Below are positions 47,035 through 53,294 of a stretch of 64,000 nucleotides of DNA, piece after piece. Made by a program: the position numbers and the translations under genes. Source of the DNA: Stenotrophomonas maltophilia. GTDB taxonomy: Bacteria; Pseudomonadota; Gammaproteobacteria; Xanthomonadales; Xanthomonadaceae. The DNA lies in assembly GCF_004684085.1 (NCBI RefSeq), contig NZ_SRHZ01000033.1, forward strand, positions 1 through 64,000, in the 5' to 3' direction. The stretch's first letter is position 1; every line of letters starts with the position of its first letter. The notes beneath the pieces are model-generated. The model ran no database searches. It was not told where the DNA came from and worked only from the letters and a program-made list of their open reading frames with translations.

Positions 47035-47889
47035 TCAGCGTTTCGGCCAGTCCAGCTCGACCACCAGCGGGAAATGGTCCGACGGCAGCACGCCACCAAT
47101 GCGCCGATCATCCGTGAGGAAGCTGCGCGCATGGAAGCCGCGCACCAACACCCAGTCCAGCTGTGTGGTGGCTTTGCCGGTGAAGTCATGGAAGGTCAGG
47201 CGCGGGCCCTGTGGAGCCTTCACTTGGGTGCGGGTGTCCTGCAGCACGCGGGTGAATGCCTGGTAGGTGTCACCCCCCGGCTCGCTGTTGAAGTCACCGG
47301 TCAGCACCACCGGGAGATCGGCCGGCAGAGCTTCCAGGCGCTTGCCGATCAGTTCCGCACCTTTCACCCGGCGCGGTTCGTCCTCGTCGCGATAGGGCAG
47401 ATGGGTGTCCATGAAGTAGAAGCGACGGTCATCATCGAGACGCCGGAACAGGGCCCAGGTAACCATGCGCGGGTACAGGTTGCCCCAGCTGATGCTGCCG
47501 GGCACCTCCGGCGTATCGGACAGCCAGAAGTTGCCCGACGCCTCGATGGCCAGCACCTTGCTGTCGTAGAACACGCCCATGTGTTCGTCGCCACTGCCAC
47601 CGCGGCGGCCTTCGCCGAACCAGCGGTAGCCGGGCAGGTGCTCGGCAAGGTAGTCGGCCTGTTCCTTCACCAGTTCCTGGGTGCCGATCACGGCCGGGTG
47701 CGCGTCGAGGATGACCTTGACCATCGCATCGCGGCGGTCGGGCCAACGCTTGCCCGGCTCGGTATCGGCCGGTGTGCGGACATTGAACGACATCACCTTC
47801 AGGGGCGCCGGTGCTGCGGCCCAGGCGGCAGTGGGTAGCGCAAGCGCCAGCAACGCGAACAGCGCGGGGCGATGGAAATGCGACAACAT
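47035..47889 (-). CDS. Exported endonuclease/exonuclease/phosphatase-family protein
   Basis: A 284-aa protein with a signal peptide (LFALLALALPTAAWAAA). The EEP fold is complete: LKVMSFNVRTP, IGTQELVKEQ (metal Glu), MDTHLPYRDE, LTGDFNSEPGG and LPSDHFPLVVEL with the catalytic His. Substrates of this family include nucleic acids, phosphoinositides and sphingomyelin; which applies is unknown. A LacI-type dyad (47910-47923) lies 20 bp upstream of ATG 47889, suggesting control by a sugar repressor. Confidence 0.88.
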   Translation of the reverse strand: MLSHFHRPALFALLALALPTAAWAAAPAPLKVMSFNVRTPADTEPGKRWPDRRDAMVKVILDAHPAVIGTQELVKEQADYLAEHLPGYRWFGEGRRGGSGDEHMGVFYDSKVLAIEASGNFWLSDTPEVPGSISWGNLYPRMVTWALFRRLDDDRRFYFMDTHLPYRDEDEPRRVKGAELIGKRLEALPADLPVVLTGDFNSEPGGDTYQAFTRVLQDTRTQVKAPQGPRLTFHDFTGKATTQLDWVLVRGFHARSFLTDDRRIGGVLPSDHFPLVVELDWPKR

Positions 47890-47909
47890 CGTGGAATCCC
47901 TCCATTCCA

Positions 47910-47923
47910 TGAAAACGATTTCA
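47910..47923. promoter_or_regulatory. LacI/GalR-type operator candidate
   Basis: TGAAAACGATTTCA, a 14-bp dyad with one mismatch, resembles the site at 6275-6288 in 11 of 14 positions. It sits just upstream of the EEP gene and 194 bp before the first small peptide gene. Confidence 0.5.
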
Positions 47924-48002
47924 AGAAGCATCGCACGGATCCCCGGTTCATTGCTGTGCGCGCGCTGGCGTTTCCGGGGCTACCGCTGGCGCATTCAGGG
48001 GA

Positions 48003-48075
48003 ACCTTGACGGGACCTTGACCTGGGCGAGCGGGTCTGCGTGCTAGAACGGCGGTGCCGGCCAATGAACCCGGCA
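48003..48075 (+). promoter_or_regulatory. Repeat-containing promoter region of peptide gene 1
   Basis: ACCTTGAC occurs twice with an 11-bp period (48003-48010 and 48014-48021), as expected of an activator bound on one face of the helix. TGCCGG-N9-CCGGCA (48055-48075) is a dyad whose half-sites recur upstream of peptide gene 2 (53066-53084). The dyad could also be a decayed SMAG repeat. Confidence 0.3.
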
Positions 48076-48117
48076 TCCGCAACAGCAACCCACAACGGAA
48101 CCACAAGGAGCTGTGCC

Positions 48118-48219
48118 ATGACACGATTGATTCGCGCCCTGCAGGTATCGCTGAACCTGCGTTCGGACAATTCCACGCAGTGCATCCGTTCCAAGTATCG
48201 CTACTGGAATATCTTCTGA
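48118..48219 (+). CDS. Putative P450-modified RiPP precursor peptide 1
   Basis: A 33-codon gene with an excellent ribosome site (AAGGAG, seven bases before ATG). Residues 3-13 are RLIRALQVSLN and the last seven are YRYWNIF. A second gene at 53113-53211 encodes a 32-aa peptide alignable from the first residue: M-x-R-x-x-R-A-L-x-V-[ST]-L-N, then a polar linker, then an aromatic tail ending W-x-x-F. Both precede paralogous P450 genes. I infer a leader (about residues 1-20) and a C-terminal core whose Tyr27, Tyr29 and Trp30 could be cross-linked by the P450. Cys22 is present only in this copy. Family not recognised; RiPP role inferred. Confidence 0.7.
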   Translation: MTRLIRALQVSLNLRSDNSTQCIRSKYRYWNIF

Positions 48220-48249
48220 CCGGCAGGACTCCACGTATTCGATGACATC

Positions 48250-48278
48250 GCCAGGGAAGGTCGATGATCTTCCCTGGC
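48250..48278 (+). terminator. Hairpin between peptide gene 1 and its P450 (possible attenuator)
   Basis: GCCAGGGAAG (48250-48259) and CTTCCCTGGC (48269-48278) form a perfect 10-bp stem with a 9-base loop. There is no T-run. An equivalent but unrelated hairpin lies at 53250-53276 in the second cassette. It could limit P450 relative to precursor or stabilise precursor mRNA. It supports the P450 start at 48293 rather than 48242. Confidence 0.6.
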
Positions 48279-48292
48279 ATCGGGGGCAGGGC

Positions 48293-49519
48293 ATGGATGA
48301 GCGTGCAACGGATGCGGAAGTGGTGTCCATCGACGACCTGCTTGAGCGGGTGCGGCGCGAAGGGCCGGTACTGCGGTTCCAGAATGATGTGGTCGGCATC
48401 TTCGATCCGGCCCTGGCCGTCAAGATCGACAAGGCCAACACCGACCGGCATACCGTGCCGGATTCACTGATCGATTTTCTCGGCCTGCGCAGCAGCAAGG
48501 ATCCGGTTGCGTGGCGCGAGGTGCGTGCGCTGTTGAGCGAACAGGCCGGACGGCTGGCCAGCCCGGCGCACATGCGCTCGCTGTATGCACGCATGCAGGA
48601 TTTTCTGGCCGAGCGCGCAGGCCGCCCGCATGACTTGAGTGAACTGAGCTGGTGGATGATTTCGCAGTCGTTGCTGCCACTGCTGATTGATGGGTTGAGC
48701 CGATCCGATATGGATGCGCTCGTCGGCGAGCAGAAGACGCGATACAACGCCATCGTGCTGCAGAACTTCTCGTTCTGGCGGCGCATCATCGACTTCCACC
48801 TTTCCCGCCGCGCGGCACGCACCGTGTCGCGCCATATCCGCCGCCGGTCGCGCGACGCCCACCCGCGCGAGGATTTCCTGCAGTCGCTGCTGCCGCTGGT
48901 ACGGCGGGTGGGCGTGGACCGGGTGGCCTATCTGGTGTCGATGGTGCTGGCCGGCATGTCGGGGCTGCCGGGCATCACGGCGGCCAGCCTGCTCTACGCC
49001 ATGCATCGTTTCCCGCAATGGCACGCGCGGATCCGTGAGGAAACATCAGCGCTCAGTCTGGACGAACTGTGCGCGGTGCCGATCAAGTCGCTGCCGTGCA
49101 CTTCACGTTTCGTGAAGGAGACCCTGCGGCTGTGGCCCGGGCTGTTCGCCCTGCATCGCCCGGCGTCGCATGACATCGACATGGATGGGGTCTGCATCCG
49201 GAAAGGGGGGGCGTATGAGCTGTCGTCGTACTTCCAGCATCATTCGCCGGAATACTGGCAATCGCCTGACAGCTTCGATCCGGATCGCTGGTTGCCCGAG
49301 CGCCGGCAGCCGAACAAGGGTGCCTATGTTCCGTTCGGATTCTCTTCGCGCGCGTGCATCGGCAGCGCTGTGGGCCACGCACAACTGCTGTTGTTCTGCG
49401 CATTGGTAACGCGTGACTTCGAGTTGAAGGTGCAGGAGGAACCGGCGCCGTGGATGCAGCTGGAAGGGTTCGCGATCCCGGTGGATTTCATCGGCACACT
49501 GACGCCCCGTCGGGCTTGA
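48293..49519 (+). CDS. Cytochrome P450, putative peptide cross-linking enzyme 1
   Basis: A soluble 408-aa P450. The haem-thiolate motif is FGFSSRACIG (residues 348-357, Cys355), the K-helix ExxR is E276-R279 (KETLRLWP), and PERR-type sequence lies at DRWLPERR. The I-helix reads AGMSGLPG (220-227) in place of the usual A/G-G-x-D/E-T, so the acid-alcohol pair for oxygen activation is missing. P450s that couple aromatic residues in peptides can deviate here. It is a paralogue of the P450 at 53295-54518. ATG 48293 matches that protein's length and N-terminus; the frame is open to 48242. Redox partners are not encoded nearby. Confidence 0.85.
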   Translation: MDERATDAEVVSIDDLLERVRREGPVLRFQNDVVGIFDPALAVKIDKANTDRHTVPDSLIDFLGLRSSKDPVAWREVRALLSEQAGRLASPAHMRSLYARMQDFLAERAGRPHDLSELSWWMISQSLLPLLIDGLSRSDMDALVGEQKTRYNAIVLQNFSFWRRIIDFHLSRRAARTVSRHIRRRSRDAHPREDFLQSLLPLVRRVGVDRVAYLVSMVLAGMSGLPGITAASLLYAMHRFPQWHARIREETSALSLDELCAVPIKSLPCTSRFVKETLRLWPGLFALHRPASHDIDMDGVCIRKGGAYELSSYFQHHSPEYWQSPDSFDPDRWLPERRQPNKGAYVPFGFSSRACIGSAVGHAQLLLFCALVTRDFELKVQEEPAPWMQLEGFAIPVDFIGTLTPRRA

Positions 49520-49565
49520 AGGCCGCCGGCACGCGAACCGGATGGCCGAAGTGCCGTAGTGGTGC

Positions 49566-50270
49566 TCAGTCTTCGATCTCGCCGCGACGGCTGGCAGCGC
49601 GTACCGCCTGCGCGGTGGTTGCCACGCCCAGGCGTTGGCGTGCGCGGCGCAGGTGGTTTTCCACGGTGCGCGCGGACAACCCCAGCGTGGCGGCGATCTC
49701 GGCCTGGCGCCGGCCCGCGGCGACCCAGCGCAGCACTTCGCGCTCGCGCGCGCTCAATGCGCCGGCCGGCACCTCGGCGGGCGCTTCGGCCAATCGTCGC
49801 GCCGCGCGGAAGGCTGCGGTCGCAACCGCTTCCAGCCGCAGGCGCGCGTGTGCAGATGCATCGATTGCGGTTCCGGCGAAGCTGATCGCACCTTCCAGCC
49901 CGGTGGTGCCGAACACCGGCACCTGTAATCCATGCAGGCCCTCACCGCGTGGTTGCTTCACCACCTGGTAGCGCTCGCCGCGTACACCTTGGCGTTTGCT
50001 CCAGAAAAACGGTGCATCACTGTCCAGCACGTGACGGTTGACCGGGCAGGCATGCAGGTAGCGGGCGAGGTCGGTATCGCTGCCATTGCCCAGCCAGTCG
50101 CCTTCAATCCAGTACACCCGCTGCGCATCGCGCTCCAGCCCGGTGCCGGTGGCGAACACCAGCACACGGTCGTAGCCGAGTGGTGCGGCGATGCCGCGCA
50201 GTGCCGCGCCCACGGCACTCAGCGCGTCGGCGCGTTCAAGCCCAAGCAGTGCCTGCACCAGCTCGGCCAC
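49566..50270 (-). CDS. smoR: LuxR-type solo quorum-sensing regulator SmoR
   Basis: A 234-aa LuxR-family protein with an N-terminal autoinducer-binding domain (VYWIEGDWLGN...CPVNRHVLDSDAPFFWS) and C-terminal HTH (ALSAREREVLRWVAAGRRQA...LGLSARTVENHLRRARQRL). The usual ligand-site Asp-Pro is Cys-Pro here. No luxI gene is present. Its position just downstream of hchA (five bases apart) matches SmoR, the published S. maltophilia LuxR solo that binds oxo-C8-homoserine lactone and regulates the hchA operon. Identity is from context and domains. Confidence 0.85.
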   Translation of the reverse strand: MAELVQALLGLERADALSAVGAALRGIAAPLGYDRVLVFATGTGLERDAQRVYWIEGDWLGNGSDTDLARYLHACPVNRHVLDSDAPFFWSKRQGVRGERYQVVKQPRGEGLHGLQVPVFGTTGLEGAISFAGTAIDASAHARLRLEAVATAAFRAARRLAEAPAEVPAGALSAREREVLRWVAAGRRQAEIAATLGLSARTVENHLRRARQRLGVATTAQAVRAASRRGEIED

Positions 50271-50275
50271 CGGTA

Positions 50276-51148
50276 TCAGCGCCCGGCCAGCGTGTCGAGC
50301 AGGGTGCGTGCGGCCAGCTTGCCCAGGGCGTTGCCGGCAAGCGGGCTGTCACCGGTCAGCAGCAGACGATCCTGCAGCACGCTGCCATCGATGCCGTCGT
50401 TGACGATCTGCACGCCCTGCTGCGCCAGCCGTTCGCCGAAGAACCACTGAAGCTGTCCCGGCATGTAGCCGATCTCGGGCGTCTGCCGGTCCATTGCATC
50501 GGGGAAGGCACAGATGCGATAGCCACGGAACAGCGAGCCGCCATCGGCTTCGTCGACGCCTGCGGCCAGCAATGCGGCCGGGCCGTGGCAGAGAGTGATG
50601 ATGTGGCGTTGCTGGGCCATTGCCCACTGCAGGGTGGCCTTCACTGCGCGGCTTTCCGGCAGGCCGATCAGTGCACCGTGGCCACCGGGAATGAACACCG
50701 CTGCGTAGTCCGAATCGGCACCGAGGCCCGCCACCACGTCGTCCAGCTGCAGTGGCTGGCGGAAGCGCTCTTCATAGCGCTCGTACAGTCCACCGATCTC
50801 CTTGTCCTCGCGCGGGAACGCCCACCATTCGAACTTGGCGGCATTGCCCGACAGCGTCGCCACGTCGATGTCAAAGCCGGCCTTGTCCAGGTGGTACATC
50901 GGCAGCAGGGTTTCCACCGGGTGGTTGCCGGTGGAGAAAAGGTGCCCGTTTGCGGTCGGCAGGTAGCGTTCGTCGGCGGCGATCATCAGCACCTTCCAGC
51001 GGCCATCGCGGCGTGCGTCCGGATAGTCGGCGCCCGACAGGTCGCTCTTCGCGGAAGTGAACTGCGACAGCGAGTACGGAGAAGGGAAGAAGGCATCGCG
51101 CTCGGCCGGGTCGGGGCTGGGCTGACGGCTGGGCTCTTGCGTGTTCAT
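50276..51148 (-). CDS. hchA: Chaperone / glyoxalase III HchA (Hsp31)
   Basis: DJ-1/PfpI-superfamily protein of 290 aa. ATG 51148 has GGAGG upstream. Typical Hsp31 features: KVLMIAADERYLPTANGHLFSTGNHPVETLLPM, WAFPREDKEI, FIPGGHGALIGLPES and the nucleophile cysteine in TLCHGPAALLAAG. Known activities are holding chaperone, methylglyoxal conversion and debated deglycase. Transcribed with smoR. A dyad upstream (51205-51221) is the likely SmoR box. Confidence 0.93.
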   Translation of the reverse strand: MNTQEPSRQPSPDPAERDAFFPSPYSLSQFTSAKSDLSGADYPDARRDGRWKVLMIAADERYLPTANGHLFSTGNHPVETLLPMYHLDKAGFDIDVATLSGNAAKFEWWAFPREDKEIGGLYERYEERFRQPLQLDDVVAGLGADSDYAAVFIPGGHGALIGLPESRAVKATLQWAMAQQRHIITLCHGPAALLAAGVDEADGGSLFRGYRICAFPDAMDRQTPEIGYMPGQLQWFFGERLAQQGVQIVNDGIDGSVLQDRLLLTGDSPLAGNALGKLAARTLLDTLAGR

Positions 51149-51204
51149 GCGGACCTCCGGTGGGGATGTGGGGCCAGCATAAGAGGCCGGGTGCACGCGC
51201 GCGA

Positions 51205-51221
51205 TGAGGGAATTCCCCTCA
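51205..51221 (-). promoter_or_regulatory. Candidate SmoR (lux-box-like) palindrome upstream of hchA
   Basis: TGAGGGAATTCCCCTCA is a 17-bp near-perfect dyad 57 bp upstream of the hchA start. On the minus strand a TATGCT -10-like hexamer follows 23 bases after it, placing the dyad just upstream of -35, the normal place for LuxR-type activators. A conserved palindrome upstream of hchA has been reported for SmoR; I infer this is it. It overlaps the stop of the AraC gene. Confidence 0.5.
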
Positions 51222-52151
51222 CGCCTTCGGCGCCGGCACCTGTTGACGCCAGGTATTGGGGCTTACCCCGAACTGGCGGCGGAACGCGCGGCTGAACGCG
51301 GGCTCGGAAAGGTAACCGACATCCCCGGCGATCTGCGAAACCCGCCGGTTGCCGCTGCGCAGCAGCTGTGCGGCCAGTTGCAGTCGGGATTGCGCCAGAT
51401 AGCGCATTGGCGACATGCCGGTGGCGAGGCTGAAGCGCTGGGCAAAGTTCGAGCGGGACTGGTTCAGGCACGCGGCCAGGCATTCAACCGTCCATGCGCG
51501 CGCGGGGTGTGCCTGGAGCAGGGCCAATGCCCGTCCGATCAGCGGATCGGCCAGTGCGTGCAGACGCTGGCAGTTGTGAGGGCTGGAGGTTCCCAGCCAA
51601 TAGCGCAGTGTCCAGACAAACAGCAGATCGAGCAGGCGTGACAGCATCAGCCCGCTGCCCAGCGTGGGCCGGGTCGCTTCAGCCTGGATCGCTGCCAGGG
51701 TTACCGCCATCCAGTCAGCGGAGTTGGCAGGAAATCCGCTGGGCATCCGGTCCACTCCAGGAACGTGAACCCAGCCGGGCAGGGCGTCGAGCAGCAGGCG
51801 GCTACCCGGGCCCTCGAAGCCAAATGATGCCGTGGTCAAGCATGACGGCCCCGCGGCATCGGCTGCGCAGTCGATGCGGTGCGTGCGTCCGTGCGGCATC
51901 AACAGCAGCTCACCGGCCTGCAGAGATACAACGGCTGCGTCCGCGTGCAGGCGCGCGGTGGCTTGTTCGATGAAATGAAAACAACCTTCACCCTCGCCAA
52001 GCACCAGCGATTCCCCGGGCTGCAGGAGATGACGAGTGATGGTGCCTCCCTGCATGCGCGAGGACTGGAAGATCGCGAACAGGGCGTCCGATCCGGCGTG
52101 CAGCGGTGGCGTGTCGTGGAGCCTTGGCATGGATTTCAGGAGTCCGTGCAT
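51219..52151 (-). CDS. AraC-family regulator with cupin-type sensor
   Basis: A 310-aa regulator. The N-terminal cupin-like domain (GEGEGCFHFIEQATARLH...GELLLMPHGRTHRI) resembles AraC members of the cupin_6 group. The C-terminal double HTH is WTVECLAACLNQSRSNFAQR and RVSQIAGDVGYLSEPAFSRA, ending FRRQFGVSPNTWRQQ. It is divergent from the alpha/beta hydrolase at 52249 and upstream of hchA. Most likely it controls the hydrolase. An internal ATG at 52130 is an alternative start. Confidence 0.88.
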   Translation of the reverse strand: MHGLLKSMPRLHDTPPLHAGSDALFAIFQSSRMQGGTITRHLLQPGESLVLGEGEGCFHFIEQATARLHADAAVVSLQAGELLLMPHGRTHRIDCAADAAGPSCLTTASFGFEGPGSRLLLDALPGWVHVPGVDRMPSGFPANSADWMAVTLAAIQAEATRPTLGSGLMLSRLLDLLFVWTLRYWLGTSSPHNCQRLHALADPLIGRALALLQAHPARAWTVECLAACLNQSRSNFAQRFSLATGMSPMRYLAQSRLQLAAQLLRSGNRRVSQIAGDVGYLSEPAFSRAFRRQFGVSPNTWRQQVPAPKA

Positions 52152-52248
52152 CGTCGCTGGCCGAGGCGATGCGTAGTCTGGTCGAGGGCGTCAGGCAGCC
52201 GGAACTGCCACCCGCCAACCATCCCACCCAATCGAGGAGTTCTGCAAG

Positions 52249-52938
52249 ATGAGCAAGCCAAGCATCATTCTGGTTCATGGATTCTGGGGCGGCGCCGCGC
52301 ATTGGGCCAAGGTGATCCTTGAGCTTGATCGTCGTGGCTTCCACGACCTGCATGCCGTTGAACTGCCACTGACCTCGCTGGCCGAAGACGCCGAACGGAC
52401 CCGCCGCATGATCCGCCAGGTGCAGGGCCCGGTACTGCTGGTCGGCCATTCCTATGGTGGCGCGGTGATCTCCGAGGCGGGCAACGAACCCAATGTGACG
52501 GGGCTGGTGTTCATCGCCGCGTTCGCGCCGGATGCAGGTGAAAGTCCTGGCGGCATTACCCAGCAACAGCTGCCGCAGGCGGCGGCCAACCTGGCGCCGG
52601 ACAGCGACGGCTATCTGTGGTTGCAGCCGGACAGGTTCCACGAAAGTTTCTGTCAGGACCTGCAGGCCGACGAGGCGCGGGTGATGGCGGTCACGCAGAA
52701 GGCGCCGCTGGCGAGCACGTTCGGCGATGCCGTCAGCGATCCTGCGTGGCGGCACAAGCCGAGCTGGTACCAGGTGTCCAGCGCCGATCACATGATCCAT
52801 CCGGACAATCAGCGCCGGATGGCGGAGCGGCTGCAGCCACGCGACCTGATCACCCTGGAAGCGAGTCATGCATCGCTTGCTTCACAACCGGTGGCAGTGG
52901 CCGAACTGATCGAGAAGGCGGCTGTGGCCGGTTCCTGA
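52249..52938 (+). CDS. Alpha/beta hydrolase (esterase-like)
   Basis: A 229-aa cytoplasmic hydrolase: oxyanion HGFWGG near residue 10, nucleophile elbow GHSYGG near 66, a late Asp in SSADHMIHPD and a catalytic His near LEASHASL. It resembles MenH/RsbQ-like small esterases. AGGAG lies ahead of ATG. Divergent from the AraC gene. It lies upstream of the second peptide cassette, but no link is proven. Confidence 0.88.
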   Translation: MSKPSIILVHGFWGGAAHWAKVILELDRRGFHDLHAVELPLTSLAEDAERTRRMIRQVQGPVLLVGHSYGGAVISEAGNEPNVTGLVFIAAFAPDAGESPGGITQQQLPQAAANLAPDSDGYLWLQPDRFHESFCQDLQADEARVMAVTQKAPLASTFGDAVSDPAWRHKPSWYQVSSADHMIHPDNQRRMAERLQPRDLITLEASHASLASQPVAVAELIEKAAVAGS

Positions 52939-52963
52939 AAGGTTGAACAGCTGACGTCCATCG

Positions 52964-53020
52964 TGCCGCAACGCAGCGATCAACGCTGGCACCTGCAGCA
53001 TCGGTTGCTGCGCTGCGGCA
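52964..53020. repeat. Imperfect inverted repeat after the hydrolase gene
   Basis: TGCCGCAACGCAGC (from 52964) pairs with GCTGCGCTGCGGCA (to 53020) with one mismatch over a 29-base interval. It may be a terminator for the hydrolase gene. No T-run is present. Confidence 0.4.
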
Positions 53021-53065
53021 TCGGTCCGGATTGGACAGCGGGATTATGTCGTGTTATCTAGCCGG

Positions 53066-53084
53066 TGCCGGGATAATCCCGGCA
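53066..53084. promoter_or_regulatory. 19-bp dyad immediately upstream of peptide gene 2
   Basis: TGCCGGGATAATCCCGGCA is a perfect 9-bp dyad around one central base, too tight for an RNA hairpin, so an operator is more likely. It ends 17 bases before the ribosome site of the peptide gene. Half-sites TGCCGG/CCGGCA also occur upstream of peptide gene 1 with wider spacing. Confidence 0.45.
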
Positions 53085-53112
53085 TAACCACACAGCAAGC
53101 AAAGGAATGAAA

Positions 53113-53211
53113 ATGAAAAGATTCGCCCGAGCATTGCGCGTCACTCTGAATATCCATCCGAACGAGAAGAGTAGTGTGTGGAATACCTGGCCGCTCTGGG
53201 TCGAGTTCTGA
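53113..53211 (+). CDS. Putative P450-modified RiPP precursor peptide 2
   Basis: A 32-codon gene. AAGGA lies six bases before ATG 53113; the ATG at 53107 is too close to it. Residues 3-13 are RFARALRVTLN and the last ten are WNTWPLWVEF, carrying three Trp at i, i+3 and i+6. It aligns without gaps through residue 13 with the peptide at 48118-48219. Sequence is retained where a recognition leader is expected and diverges in the aromatic tail, as in RiPP precursor families. A P450 follows after a hairpin. No family recognised. Confidence 0.7.
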   Translation: MKRFARALRVTLNIHPNEKSSVWNTWPLWVEF

Positions 53212-53249
53212 TCCTGCGGGACACTCCCGCGACTGAGCGGTAGCAAGAC

Positions 53250-53276
53250 GAAGGGACTCGTCTTTCGAGTCCCTTC
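53250..53276 (+). terminator. Hairpin between peptide gene 2 and its P450 (possible attenuator)
   Basis: GAAGGGACTCG (53250-53260) and CGAGTCCCTTC (53266-53276) form a perfect 11-bp stem with a five-base loop. It lacks a T-run. It occupies the same place as the hairpin at 48250-48278. Confidence 0.65.
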
Positions 53277-53294
53277 CTGCCGGAGGCGCACTGC

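Noticed and set aside
48242..48292. Upstream start for the first P450 at 48242
   Set aside because: It would place the start inside the intergenic hairpin; ATG 48293 gives the same length and N-terminus as the paralogue.
53107..53112. ATG 53107 as start of peptide 2
   Set aside because: It directly abuts the AAGGA ribosome site, while ATG 53113 has proper spacing and aligns with peptide 1.
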